NCBI GenBank assembly: GCA_023416895.1
Contig: JAEZGQ010000101.1
Span: 1 to 17,865 of the forward strand
DNA length: 17,865 nt
Direction: 5' to 3'
From: Bacillota bacterium
GTDB lineage: Bacteria > Bacillota > Clostridia > Christensenellales > CAG-138
Shown: piece after piece, positions 7,063 through 14,847 of the stretch
Layout of the letters: every line of letters begins with the position of its first letter
Numbering within the stretch: position 1 is the stretch's first letter
Translations under genes and position numbers: made by a program
The notes under the pieces: model-generated
The model's input: the letters and a program-made list of their open reading frames with translations, nothing else
Told to the model about the DNA's origin: nothing
The model's database searches: none

Positions 7063-8004
7063 CTAAACATGGTTGCGCGGGTCGGAGGCGTCCGCAAAGC
7101 GGTTGCCGATGATGTAAAACGAAACCGTGATCACGCACAGGATCGCCGTGGGGAAGAGCATCTGGAAGGGGTACACCAAAAACGCGCTTCTGCTTTGGTT
7201 TACAAGGTTTCCAAGCGTTACCATTTCGGCCGGTATGCCAAGGCCGATGTAGCTCAAAAACACCTCGGAGCCGATGGAGTACGGAATGGTGAGCGCCGCG
7301 TCCATGATGATAAGGCTCATGATGTGCGGCACGATGTTTTTCAAAACGATGCGGCGCATGGGCGTCATAAGGCAGCGGGAAGCCGCGTTATAATCCGCCT
7401 CGCGCAACGCGAGGATACGGTTTCTGAACCAGCGTGCCTCGCTGATCCACCCGCTTGAAACGAGCGCGATCACCACGGTCATAATGCTCGGGCGGATGAT
7501 GTAGGCGATGAGCACGAGGTAGATGGTGGACGGAATGTTTGTGATGGTGTTGTAGATGCCGAACATGATTGTATCGAGCTTGCGGTTGTAGCCCCAAATC
7601 GCGCCGACGATCACGCCGATGCCAACCTCAAACAGCGCAACAAGCCCCGCAAGCATGAGCGATGTTCGCGTGCCATGCCATACGCGCGCCCAAATATCCT
7701 GCCCAACGCCGTCGGTGCCGAAAATATGCTCGGCGCTTGGCGGGTTGTTCCAGTTGGCATAGTTTGTTTGTACAGCGTAAGGATCGACCTTGGAAAAAAG
7801 CGTGTACAAAACCGTAAAGGAAATGAGCGCAACCACAACCGTCACCATGGCGATGGTAAGCTTGCTCTTAAAAAACGTGCGGATGGTGGAGCGCCAGTAC
7901 GAATAGTTGGAATACCCGGTTTCCTCAATGCGCTCCTCATGAAATTCAGCTTTCGTAAAAAGATCGTCCGTCAGGGCAACGCCCGCATAGCTTTGTTGTT
8001 CCAT
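7063..8004 (-). CDS. Peptide ABC transporter permease, DppC/OppC type
   Basis: This 313-residue inner-membrane permease has a cytoplasmic N-terminal tail of about 50 residues, one helix (about 51-73), and a C-terminal bundle of five helices from about 110. That is the DppC/OppC layout. The EAA coupling loop that docks on the ATPase is visible as READYNAAS followed by IVLKNIVPH (about residues 206-233). It pairs with the DppB-type permease encoded 12 bases upstream to form the translocation channel. A GGAGG ribosome binding site precedes the ATG, and the ATPase gene follows after 12 bases. Substrate specificity cannot be read from permeases. The gene context suggests isoaspartyl or basic dipeptides (inference). 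Confidence 0.92.
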   Translation of the reverse strand: MEQQSYAGVALTDDLFTKAEFHEERIEETGYSNYSYWRSTIRTFFKSKLTIAMVTVVVALISFTVLYTLFSKVDPYAVQTNYANWNNPPSAEHIFGTDGVGQDIWARVWHGTRTSLMLAGLVALFEVGIGVIVGAIWGYNRKLDTIMFGIYNTITNIPSTIYLVLIAYIIRPSIMTVVIALVSSGWISEARWFRNRILALREADYNAASRCLMTPMRRIVLKNIVPHIMSLIIMDAALTIPYSIGSEVFLSYIGLGIPAEMVTLGNLVNQSRSAFLVYPFQMLFPTAILCVITVSFYIIGNRFADASDPRNHV

Positions 8005-8016
8005 AGCCGCCTCCTG

Positions 8017-8958
8017 CTATTCCGATTCGCCCGTGAGCTTGATGCGCGGGTCCACAAAGGAAACGAAGATATCGCCGAGAAACACGCCGAACACAGAAAG
8101 CGTTGAAAACAGCAGCACCAACACCTGTACGAGCGGGTTATCGATTTGCTTGATGGACTTGATGAGAAGCCCGCCCATGCCGGGGATGGAATAAAGGCTT
8201 TCCGTGATGAGCGAGCCCGAAAGCAGAAGAAGGATGTCCGAAGGGAAGTTGATGGCAATGGGCACAATGGCGTTGCGGAACACATGGCGCGTGAGGATGT
8301 AGTTTTGCGAAAGCCCCTTGACGCGCGCAAACTTTATATAATCCCTGTTTTCCTCATCCACCACATAGCGTCTGAGCCAAATCGCGTAGCCCGCGATGCT
8401 GCCCAAAGAGAGCGATATGGTGGGAAGGATCCATGAGGAAGGATCGTCCATGTAGAAAAGCATCGGCAGGTTGAAGAGCTTCGAAAGACCTACCTGCACA
8501 AAAAACAAAATGATGATGGAAGGGATGGAGCGTATGAGCACCACGTAGCCCGTACCGATGTTATCCACAAGCCCTCCCTTGCTCTTTGCCATTGCAACGC
8601 CTAGGGGAAGCCCGATGCCCGCGCTTACAAAGAGGCTGAAGAGGTTGAACATAACGGAATATTTGATTTTGTCGCCCAGGATTTCGGCGATGGGCGCCTG
8701 CGGGTATACCGTGATGGAGCGCCCAAGATCGCCGTTGAACAGCCGCACGAAGAAATTCTTGAGCTGCACAAGCATGGGGTCGAGCACACCGATTTTGCGC
8801 AGGTACGCGTTTTTTGCGGCCTCGCTCAGTTCACGGTATTCCTCTTTGGAGAAATAGCCGGAAACCGGCATAAACCGAAGCAGAGCAAACACAACGAGCA
8901 CGATGAGCGTAATTGTGATAAACGCTTGCAAGAGTTTTGACAGATAATAGCGTCCCAT
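8017..8958 (-). CDS. Peptide ABC transporter permease, DppB/OppB type
   Basis: This 313-residue permease has the DppB/OppB pattern. An N-terminal helix (about 8-28) is followed by an extracytoplasmic region that here includes a SKEEYRELSEAAKNAY segment. The remaining helices start near residue 95. The EAA loop is represented by RDYIKFARVKGLS followed by RHVFRNAIVPI (about 206-236), and SIPGMGGL (about 268-275) is a signature of this branch. The gene lies 124 bases after the binding-protein gene. A strong hairpin occupies that gap, so the membrane components are probably made in smaller amounts than the binding protein. The ribosome binding site (AAGGCGG) is weaker than those of its neighbours. 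Confidence 0.92.
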   Translation of the reverse strand: MGRYYLSKLLQAFITITLIVLVVFALLRFMPVSGYFSKEEYRELSEAAKNAYLRKIGVLDPMLVQLKNFFVRLFNGDLGRSITVYPQAPIAEILGDKIKYSVMFNLFSLFVSAGIGLPLGVAMAKSKGGLVDNIGTGYVVLIRSIPSIIILFFVQVGLSKLFNLPMLFYMDDPSSWILPTISLSLGSIAGYAIWLRRYVVDEENRDYIKFARVKGLSQNYILTRHVFRNAIVPIAINFPSDILLLLSGSLITESLYSIPGMGGLLIKSIKQIDNPLVQVLVLLFSTLSVFGVFLGDIFVSFVDPRIKLTGESE

Positions 8959-9031
8959 GGAAAAGCCGCCTTTTCGCTTATTTCACCGGTTAAAAAATAC
9001 GAAATGTTTTTTCAAAGGCTCGAAATTTTGC

Positions 9032-9062
9032 CGCGCCGCCCCGTTTTTAGCGGGGCGGCGCG
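9032..9062 (-). terminator. Strong intercistronic hairpin between binding protein and permease genes
   Basis: CGCGCCGCCCCG (9032-9043) and its exact complement (9051-9062) form a perfect 12-bp GC-rich stem with a 7-base loop, 20 bases beyond the binding-protein stop at 9083. On the minus strand it is followed by GCAAAATTTC rather than a T run. It is better read as a partial attenuator or an mRNA 3'-end stabiliser than as a full terminator. Such hairpins commonly raise the amount of binding protein relative to the membrane subunits. Confidence 0.7.
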
Positions 9063-9082
9063 TGCGGTATCTTTGGTTAAAA

Positions 9083-10981
9083 TCAGCCGTTGCTCAGTGC
9101 TGCGACATCCGCCTTATACTTTTCAGTCAGCTGCGCGTGCTGCTCAGTTGTCACGGGCGTTTCCTGAATAACCGCCCCCTTATACTTCCAGTGCCCCATG
9201 CCAATGATGCCGCCCGGCGTGGTGTAAGGCACGATACGCGTCATAAAGTAGGAGCCACCACCCGAAAGGAACGGGATGATCATGGCATTGTCGAGCATCC
9301 ACTTTTCGGCCTCGGAGAACGCGGTGAAGCGCTCCTGAATGTTATACTTTTCCTTTGCTGCGCTAACGAGCGCGTCGTACTCGGGCACCACGTACATGCT
9401 GTCGTTGAGCGAGCCGTCGGTGGTAATGCGCCCGAGGTTGGCGGCCGGGTCTGCATAACGGAAGCCGTAGGAATCATCCACGAGATCCCAGTTGGCCATG
9501 GCCCACACTTCGTCGGAGAAGCTGTTGTTGGAGTAGCCGAGGATCACGTTCACGTTTTCCTTGCCGAAAGCATCTTCAAGCATCTGCTTAACGAGCACGG
9601 CCTTTTTCATTTCGTTTTCTGAGCTCGCGGAGGAGTAGAGAATGTCAAGCGGCAGCTTGCCGTCGGCATCCCACTGCTGAATGGGTAGCATGTCTACCGT
9701 TCCGGCCGTTGCGCCGTTGATTGTGCCGTCGGCACCGCAAAGCTCGGCAACCGCCGCATCAAAGTATTCCTTTGCCTTCGCGGGGTCGTAGGGGTTGGTG
9801 TTCTTGTATTCGGCAAGGGCCGGATAATCCGTATAGTCCACACCGTTTTCATCGAACATTACGCCCTCGGGGAGAAGCGTGTAGCGGGTGAAAAACGCGG
9901 GGTCAGTTGGTTCCCAAACCGCCGAAATGGTCACGCGGTCAAGCGCGTGATAGAGCGCCTTGCGGAAGTTGATGTTGCTCACAAACGCCTTAAACTCACT
10001 GTTACGGCTTTCAAAGTTGAAGGTGTACCAAAATGTCGTGGGCGTTTTGGCGGAAAGGTATACATACTGTTCCCATTCGGAACCGCGCACGCTGTTCATT
10101 TCCTCGCTCGAAAGCTCGACCTGTGCAAGGTCGCCACGCTTGAACATTTCCACAGTGGAGATGGAGTCGGAAATTCCCTCGAAGCTGAGCTTCTTTATGG
10201 TGATGTGCTCGGCGTCCCAGTAATTTTCATTTTTGGTGAGCACGAGAAGCTTATCCCTGTCCCAGGTGGAAATGTAGTAACCGCCGCAGTAGAGCATGTA
10301 TTCCATGCCCGTGCCGAAGTTAACGCCTACTTCATCGAGCAACGCCTGCTCGACAGGCAGGAACACCTCCGTCATCACAAAGGAAAGGAAGTACGGCGTG
10401 GGGCCGGTGAGGGTATACTGAAGCGTATACTCGTCAAGTGCTTTCACGCCCACGGTGGACTCAAAGGTGGCAAGCACGTCCTCGCGGGTACGCGTGGTAT
10501 CGATTCCCTCGTCAACGTCAAAAAGCGCATAGTAATAGTCGCTGAAGCCGGTGATGATGTCTTCGATGGTGCCGGCGTTGTACGTGGCATTTGCGGGATC
10601 GGCCACATAGCGCATGCCGTCCACAAAGTCCTGTGCGGTGATCTGATATTCGGTTTTCGCGCCGGTGCTGTCAACCCAATAGAGATCCTTGCGCAGGTGG
10701 AACGTCCATACGGAGGTATCTTCGTTCTTTTCCCAGCTTTCTGCAAGCGCGGGAACGTACCTGCCGTAAATGTCGGTTTCCACAAGTCCGTCGATGATGT
10801 TCGCGATAAATTCGTAGTCGGAGGTAAATTCGATGGTGTAGGGGTTGAGCGTGCTGATCTGGGAGGTGAAGTAGGACTTATATTCGTCCAGATAGTTCAC
10901 GTCCGCCGTTTTCGAACCGCAACCGGCAAAAACCGATGCGAGCACGGCAACAGCTAGGAAAAGTGCAGCCAACTTTTTCAT
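9083..10981 (-). CDS. Peptide-binding lipoprotein of ABC importer (SBP family 5)
   Basis: This 632-residue extracellular solute-binding protein would deliver peptides to the DppB/DppC-type permeases. The signal peptide is clear: MKKL, a hydrophobic core, and a lipobox ending AGC with Cys21 as the lipid-anchored residue. The mature part carries the family-5 pattern, with an early LNPYTIEFTSDYEFIANIIDGLVE segment and WTFHLRKDLYWVDSTG (the 'F-x-L-R' block) near residue 100. A second lobe contains INFRKALYHALDRVTI. The start at 10981 is chosen over 11005 because AGAGGAGA lies just upstream and the lysines of the signal peptide follow at once. At 632 residues it is longer than E. coli DppA (about 535). 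The tail is PVTTEQHAQLTEKYKAD. The ligand cannot be predicted directly. Confidence 0.93.
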   Translation of the reverse strand: MKKLAALFLAVAVLASVFAGCGSKTADVNYLDEYKSYFTSQISTLNPYTIEFTSDYEFIANIIDGLVETDIYGRYVPALAESWEKNEDTSVWTFHLRKDLYWVDSTGAKTEYQITAQDFVDGMRYVADPANATYNAGTIEDIITGFSDYYYALFDVDEGIDTTRTREDVLATFESTVGVKALDEYTLQYTLTGPTPYFLSFVMTEVFLPVEQALLDEVGVNFGTGMEYMLYCGGYYISTWDRDKLLVLTKNENYWDAEHITIKKLSFEGISDSISTVEMFKRGDLAQVELSSEEMNSVRGSEWEQYVYLSAKTPTTFWYTFNFESRNSEFKAFVSNINFRKALYHALDRVTISAVWEPTDPAFFTRYTLLPEGVMFDENGVDYTDYPALAEYKNTNPYDPAKAKEYFDAAVAELCGADGTINGATAGTVDMLPIQQWDADGKLPLDILYSSASSENEMKKAVLVKQMLEDAFGKENVNVILGYSNNSFSDEVWAMANWDLVDDSYGFRYADPAANLGRITTDGSLNDSMYVVPEYDALVSAAKEKYNIQERFTAFSEAEKWMLDNAMIIPFLSGGGSYFMTRIVPYTTPGGIIGMGHWKYKGAVIQETPVTTEQHAQLTEKYKADVAALSNG

Positions 10982-11039
10982 TGTTTGATCTCCTCTTTGC
11001 CACAAATTCGATGCTGGGCGACTGATGGGTGTGATTTGT

Positions 11040-11052
11040 TAGCATCATGCTA
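11040..11052. promoter_or_regulatory. 13-bp palindrome over the transporter promoter (candidate operator)
   Basis: TAGCAT-C-ATGCTA is a perfect palindrome with six-base arms around one central base. It covers the -10 element of the transporter promoter, where a repressor would block RNA polymerase. The divergently encoded RpiR regulator is the obvious candidate ligand, but no second copy was found in its own promoter region. Confidence 0.4.
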
Positions 11053-11075
11053 TCACAGTTTTTTTCACGTGTAAA
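11047..11075 (-). promoter_or_regulatory. Sigma-A promoter of the peptide transporter operon
   Basis: On the minus strand TTTACA (complement of 11070-11075) and TAGCAT (11047-11052) are 17 bases apart, and TGA directly before the -10 makes it an extended -10 type. The predicted transcript starts about 55-60 bases ahead of the binding-protein ATG at 10981. Confidence 0.6.
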
Positions 11076-11128
11076 GCAACAACTAACATTTTCGGCGATA
11101 ACTTTTGCTTAGAAGCCGTAGATTTTGC

Positions 11129-11157
11129 TTGAAAGTGCGAATGATATGATATAGAAT
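11129..11157 (+). promoter_or_regulatory. Sigma-A promoter of the rpiR-iadA unit
   Basis: TTGAAA (11129-11134) and TAGAAT (11152-11157) are separated by 17 bases. The regulator's ATG follows at 11196. It is arranged back to back with the transporter promoter at 11047-11075, leaving about 50 bases between the two -35 boxes, so one bound regulator could affect both. Confidence 0.6.
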
Positions 11158-11195
11158 AAAGCAAACGCTAAACTTTTCTTTCTGTTGGTGGCTGT

Positions 11196-12056
11196 ATGGA
11201 TTTTCTTCAAGGGATAGATTCCCGCCGCAGCGAGCTCACAAAAAAGCAAAATGAGATCGTGGATTTTCTCCTCGGCAACCCCGAGGCGGTCTGTTACATT
11301 TCCTTAAAGGAACTCAGCCGCCGCACGGGCACAAGCGAGGTCTCCGTATTGCGCCTTTGCCGCGCCCTTGGGTACGACGGCTACGCGGCGCTTCGTGAGG
11401 CGTTTCGCGCGTATACCGAGCGTCTTTCGCGCGGCAGCACGGCACCCGCATTCGTGGAGGGCGGCGCGCAAGGGCCGGATGAAAAGCTCCAACTTTTGAA
11501 CAGCATCTGTTTAGGCGAGCAGTCGGCCATGCAGCGGTTTTTGTCATCCGTCAATCCGGACGCACTGTTTCAATCGGCAAAGGGGCTTATGAACGCCGAG
11601 GATGTGATGATCTTCGGGCATGACGTATCAAAAATTCTCGCGGAATACTTTTCCTACCGTTTGAGTTTTCTTCATATCAAATCCACCCCCGTTGCTTTGG
11701 GCGACAACGACGCGGTGCAAAACGTGCTCGCGCGCCTCAAAAAAACCGACCATGTGGTACTGTTTTCCTTCCCCCCTTACCACATGCCCATCCGCGGTGT
11801 GGCAAAGTACGCGCAGTTTCGCGGCACACCGGTAACGGTCATCACCGACAGTTTGCAATCCCCGGCGGTCACGGAGGAAAGCATCAACCTCATCTGCGAT
11901 ACCTCGACCCGCTTTTTCTACAACTCGCACACGCTCCCGGTAACGCTCATCAACCTTTTGGCCTCATGCGTCGCCATCGAGCTTGGGCCGCATTTCGACG
12001 AAATCCTTGCCGAGGAGCAAAGTGTAAACCGTTTCATCAGCGACATTCTCGAATAA
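11196..12056 (+). CDS. RpiR-family transcriptional regulator
   Basis: This 286-residue protein has the RpiR architecture. An N-terminal helix-turn-helix domain spans about residues 1-78 (ELTKKQNEIVDFLL, then SLKELSRRTGTSEVSVLRLC with the recognition helix). A SIS domain follows at about 108-250, carrying the family's IFGHDVSK and VVLFSFPP stretches. RpiR proteins usually repress or activate sugar-phosphate genes through a phosphosugar bound in the SIS domain, but several members sit beside amino-acid or peptide genes. Here it is divergent from the peptide transporter operon and 42 bases upstream of iadA in the same direction, so it most likely controls both. Its effector could be a phosphosugar or something else; SIS ligand residues cannot be assigned safely. 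The ribosome binding site (GGTGG) is weak, consistent with low expression. Confidence 0.9.
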   Translation: MDFLQGIDSRRSELTKKQNEIVDFLLGNPEAVCYISLKELSRRTGTSEVSVLRLCRALGYDGYAALREAFRAYTERLSRGSTAPAFVEGGAQGPDEKLQLLNSICLGEQSAMQRFLSSVNPDALFQSAKGLMNAEDVMIFGHDVSKILAEYFSYRLSFLHIKSTPVALGDNDAVQNVLARLKKTDHVVLFSFPPYHMPIRGVAKYAQFRGTPVTVITDSLQSPAVTEESINLICDTSTRFFYNSHTLPVTLINLLASCVAIELGPHFDEILAEEQSVNRFISDILE

Positions 12057-12098
12057 TTCCCCCATCGCGGCACCCATTTTATGTTTGACGGAGGAACC

Positions 12099-13250
12099 AT
12101 GCCAAAGCTCATCAAAAACGCGGATGTTTACGCGCCCAAGTACATCGGCAGGCGCGACCTTTTGATCGAAGGCGAAAAAATCCTTAAAATCGCGCCGCAC
12201 ATCGGCGGCTATGAGGGGCTTGAGGGCGTTGAAGTGTTTGATGCAAACGGCGCGCCAGTCGCGCCTGCCTACATCGATCTACACATTCACATCACCGGCG
12301 GCGGCGGCGAGCAGGGGCCTTCCTCGCGCGTGCCGGAGCTGCCGCTCACTGCGCTTACAAAAAACGGCGTTGCTACCGTTTTGGGTCTTTTGGGCACCGA
12401 CGGCGTAAGCCGTAGCCTTGAAAACCTTCTTTATAAGTGCCGCGCACTCAACGAAGAGGGCGTTAGCTGCTACATGCTCACGGGTTCCTATCAGTACCCC
12501 TCGCCCACGATTACGGGCAGCGTGCTTCGCGACATCGCGCTCATCGACCGTGTAATCGGCGTAAAAATCGCACTTGCCGACCACAGAAGCTCTAACCTTA
12601 CGGTGCAGGAGCTCATCCGCCTTGGAAGCGATGCGCGGCTTGGCGGCATCATCTCAGGCAAATGCTCCCTTGTTACCATCCACATGGGCGGCGGCAAGGA
12701 ACGGCTCAACCGCTTGTTTGAGGCGCTGGAACAATCCGACGTGCCGCTGAAAACCTTTTTCCCCACGCACGTGGCGCGCTCGCGCGAAATGATCGCAGAC
12801 GCTGCGCGCTTTACCCGCATGGGCGGGTGTATCGACTTTACAGCAGGCGAGCCGGAAGGCACGCTCGCGCTGATGCGCGACGCGATCGATACGCTTGGCG
12901 CCGTGCCCGAACGCATGACGCTTTCGAGCGACGCCTACGGCAGCCAGCCTTTGTTTGATGAAAACGGCGTTTGCACGGGGATGACCTATACTTCCCCCGC
13001 AACGCTTCACGAGGAGCTTTGCGCCGCGGTGAACGGCGGCCTTTTCACCCTCGAGGAGGCATTGTGCTTTTTGACGAGCAACCCCGCGCACGTACTCGGC
13101 CTTGAGGGCGTGAAGGGCACGCTTTCGGAAGGCGCCGATGCAGATTTAATCGTATATGGTGATGGGCTTTCCATCCGCGAGGTATTTGCCCGCGGGCGGC
13201 ACATGGTGAAAAGCGGCATTCCCCTTGCGAAGGGAAAGTTTGAGGAATAA
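12099..13250 (+). CDS. iadA: Isoaspartyl dipeptidase
   Basis: IadA is a binuclear zinc amidohydrolase that cleaves beta-aspartyl dipeptides; it is known from E. coli and is linked to beta-Asp-Arg turnover after cyanophycin breakdown. The residues recalled from E. coli IadA can be placed with a constant offset: HxH (H62, H64), GGGGE with E71, Y131, the carboxylated lysine K156 (KIALADHRSS), R163, H195 (IHMGGG), H224 and R227 (PTHVAR), and the catalytic Asp278 in SSDAYGSQP. At 383 residues it matches the usual length. The start at 12099 is used instead of an ATG at 12081 because the Shine-Dalgarno GGAGGA (12090-12095) lies between them. It follows the RpiR gene by 42 bases and ends at a strong terminator. 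No signal peptide is seen, so it acts on imported or internally released dipeptides. Confidence 0.95.
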   Translation: MPKLIKNADVYAPKYIGRRDLLIEGEKILKIAPHIGGYEGLEGVEVFDANGAPVAPAYIDLHIHITGGGGEQGPSSRVPELPLTALTKNGVATVLGLLGTDGVSRSLENLLYKCRALNEEGVSCYMLTGSYQYPSPTITGSVLRDIALIDRVIGVKIALADHRSSNLTVQELIRLGSDARLGGIISGKCSLVTIHMGGGKERLNRLFEALEQSDVPLKTFFPTHVARSREMIADAARFTRMGGCIDFTAGEPEGTLALMRDAIDTLGAVPERMTLSSDAYGSQPLFDENGVCTGMTYTSPATLHEELCAAVNGGLFTLEEALCFLTSNPAHVLGLEGVKGTLSEGADADLIVYGDGLSIREVFARGRHMVKSGIPLAKGKFEE

Positions 13251-13272
13251 CCCGTTTTCCTATTGTTAAATG

Positions 13273-13307
13273 AAAGCGGCCGCCTTTTTGAAGGCAGCCG
13301 CTTTTTT
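13273..13307 (+). terminator. Rho-independent terminator after iadA
   Basis: AAAGCGGC pairs with GCCGCTTT and, past one mismatch, GCCTT pairs with AAGGC across a TTTG loop. A run of T follows on the plus strand (to 13307). It lies between the convergent iadA and ABC-2 permease genes. On the minus strand the T run is short, so it is a weaker terminator in that direction. Confidence 0.85.
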
Positions 13308-13321
13308 CTTGCTATCATCCC

Positions 13322-13996
13322 TTAAAAATCTCGCTTACGGTACTGCAAGCAGGAAATATCGTAGGAAATGAACATGATAAAAACCCAAAGCACGGCAGCA
13401 ATTGCCAGCGCGAGCAGGTTGTTTGCGTCAATCCAGTTACCGAACTCAGTCAAAAGCCGCACGGCGCCTTCTCCCCTGTATGCCCGGTCGTAAAGAAACA
13501 CAAAAACAGGAACCGCCAGAAACGGCAGCATGCTCAAAATCTTTGCCTTCGCGTAGCCAAAGCGGAAAAACAGCGGCAGCTGTACCGCCTGCACGAGGCT
13601 AAAAAACGCAAGCGCGGCACACGAAACCGGAAAAACGGTACGCCAATCCAAATCTATGCTTTTCAGCGCGGATACGGCAACCATGCAGGCAATGCCCACA
13701 ACGCAGGTAAAAACGTCCGTACATAACGCAAATAGGTACCTGCCGAGCACTACTTCTTTTCTTCTCACGTTAAGCGTAACATACAGCGCATCGATGCCGT
13801 TTTGCTCGCCCACCGCAAACGGATAACTTACAAACAGCGCGCCGTAGCCCATTAAGAAAAACAGCATTCCCATACCTGCATCCGTAAAGAACATCAAAAG
13901 AACCGGAACGGCAAGAATAAGAAATAGGTTTTTCCACGTAAAGTACGGCTTTACGGTAATAAAATCCAGCTTGAGAAAACGCAAGGCCTTTTTCAT
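13322..13996 (-). CDS. ABC-2 type transporter permease (YtrA-operon style)
   Basis: This 224-residue membrane protein has about six hydrophobic segments and resembles the ABC-2 permease family paired with YtrB-like ATPases (the PF13346-type layout). The characteristic YPFAVGEQNGIDALYVTLNV segment and the following RRKEVVLGRYLFAL stretch (about residues 58-91) are conserved in that family. It would form the membrane part of an exporter or envelope-stress transporter. The start codon overlaps the ATPase stop by four bases (ATGA), a sign of translational coupling, and GGAGGG lies just upstream. The substrate is unknown. Related systems respond to cell-wall-active peptides in Bacillus, but this is family knowledge, not something the sequence shows. 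Confidence 0.82.
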   Translation of the reverse strand: MKKALRFLKLDFITVKPYFTWKNLFLILAVPVLLMFFTDAGMGMLFFLMGYGALFVSYPFAVGEQNGIDALYVTLNVRRKEVVLGRYLFALCTDVFTCVVGIACMVAVSALKSIDLDWRTVFPVSCAALAFFSLVQAVQLPLFFRFGYAKAKILSMLPFLAVPVFVFLYDRAYRGEGAVRLLTEFGNWIDANNLLALAIAAVLWVFIMFISYDISCLQYRKRDF

Positions 13997-14847
13997 TGTA
14001 CAGCCCTCCCCCTATCCCAAAAAACGATCAACTCCTCGAGCGATGCCTTTTCTGCCCCGATGCCGCGCGGCAGTTCTAAAAGACGTTCGGTTTGTACCAG
14101 CGCCTCAAATCCGGACGCATATTCCCGCACGCCGATCAAAAGCCCCTTTGGTATGCGGTTCAGTTCCTCTCTGCCACCCCTTACGAGCGAGTACTGCTCC
14201 ATGAGATCCTCCTTAAGCCCAGCAAACACCACCCTGCCGTTTAAGAGAAAGGTGATATAATCCGCAATCTTTTCAAGGTCAGAGGTAATGTGCGTGGAAA
14301 AGAGCACCGCATTTTGCTCATCGGCAACAAATTCCAAAAGAAGGTCGCACAGCTCGTCTCGCGCCACAGGGTCAAGCCCGCTTGTGGGTTCATCCAAAAT
14401 AAGAAGCTTTGCTCCGTGCGATAGCGCAACTGCCGCCATGAGCTTCATTTTCATGCCGCGCGAAAGCTCTTTGAGCTTTTTCGCGCGCGAAATGGAGAAG
14501 CGCCTCAAAAACCCTTCAAACGCGGCTGCATTCCATGCGGCGTAAAAGGGAGCGACCGCTCTTTCAACGTCTGCAGGCGTCCAGTCGTTTACATAAAACG
14601 GAGCGTCCATCACCACACCGATCAGGTCGTTGTATGCAGCGCCCTTTGCGGTTTTTCCGAATAGGAATATTTCCCCGGCATCATAGCCTATCATGTTGAG
14701 AATGGCCTTGATGGTGGTGGTTTTTCCCGCGCCGTTCGGGCCTATAAAGCCCATGATGTAGCCTTGCGGCAGCGCAAAGCTCACATCCCTGAGCGCAAAC
14801 TCCCGATAGGCCTTGTTGAGGTTTTTTACCTCCAAAATGTTATGCAT
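13993..14847 (-). CDS. ABC transporter ATPase (YtrB/CcmA type)
   Basis: This 284-residue single-domain ATPase partners the ABC-2 permease downstream. Walker A is GPNGAGKTT (about residues 36-44), the signature appears as the divergent LSRGMKMK (about 134-141) typical of drug and lantibiotic exporters, and Walker B is LLILDEP followed by TSGLDP (about 153-165). The H-loop is the STHI histidine near residue 194. The start at 14847 is preferred over longer in-frame options because GGAGG lies immediately upstream and the conserved ILEVKNLNKAY follows. It overlaps the GntR gene by eight bases and the permease gene by four, so the three form a tight operon. Confidence 0.93.
   Translation of the reverse strand: MHNILEVKNLNKAYREFALRDVSFALPQGYIMGFIGPNGAGKTTTIKAILNMIGYDAGEIFLFGKTAKGAAYNDLIGVVMDAPFYVNDWTPADVERAVAPFYAAWNAAAFEGFLRRFSISRAKKLKELSRGMKMKLMAAVALSHGAKLLILDEPTSGLDPVARDELCDLLLEFVADEQNAVLFSTHITSDLEKIADYITFLLNGRVVFAGLKEDLMEQYSLVRGGREELNRIPKGLLIGVREYASGFEALVQTERLLELPRGIGAEKASLEELIVFWDRGRAVQ

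Noticed and set aside
6010..7458. 482-codon plus-strand frame
   Set aside because: It lies antisense to the ATPase and permease genes, is rich in Arg/His/Val as expected of a complementary shadow, and crosses two real gene boundaries.
9947..10957. 336-codon plus-strand frame
   Set aside because: It is antisense to the peptide-binding lipoprotein gene, whose signal peptide, lipobox and family motifs are clear. No promoter or ribosome binding site was seen for the antisense frame.
12081..12101. Upstream ATG at 12081 as the iadA start
   Set aside because: The Shine-Dalgarno GGAGGA lies after that ATG and directly before the ATG at 12099, where similarity to IadA begins.
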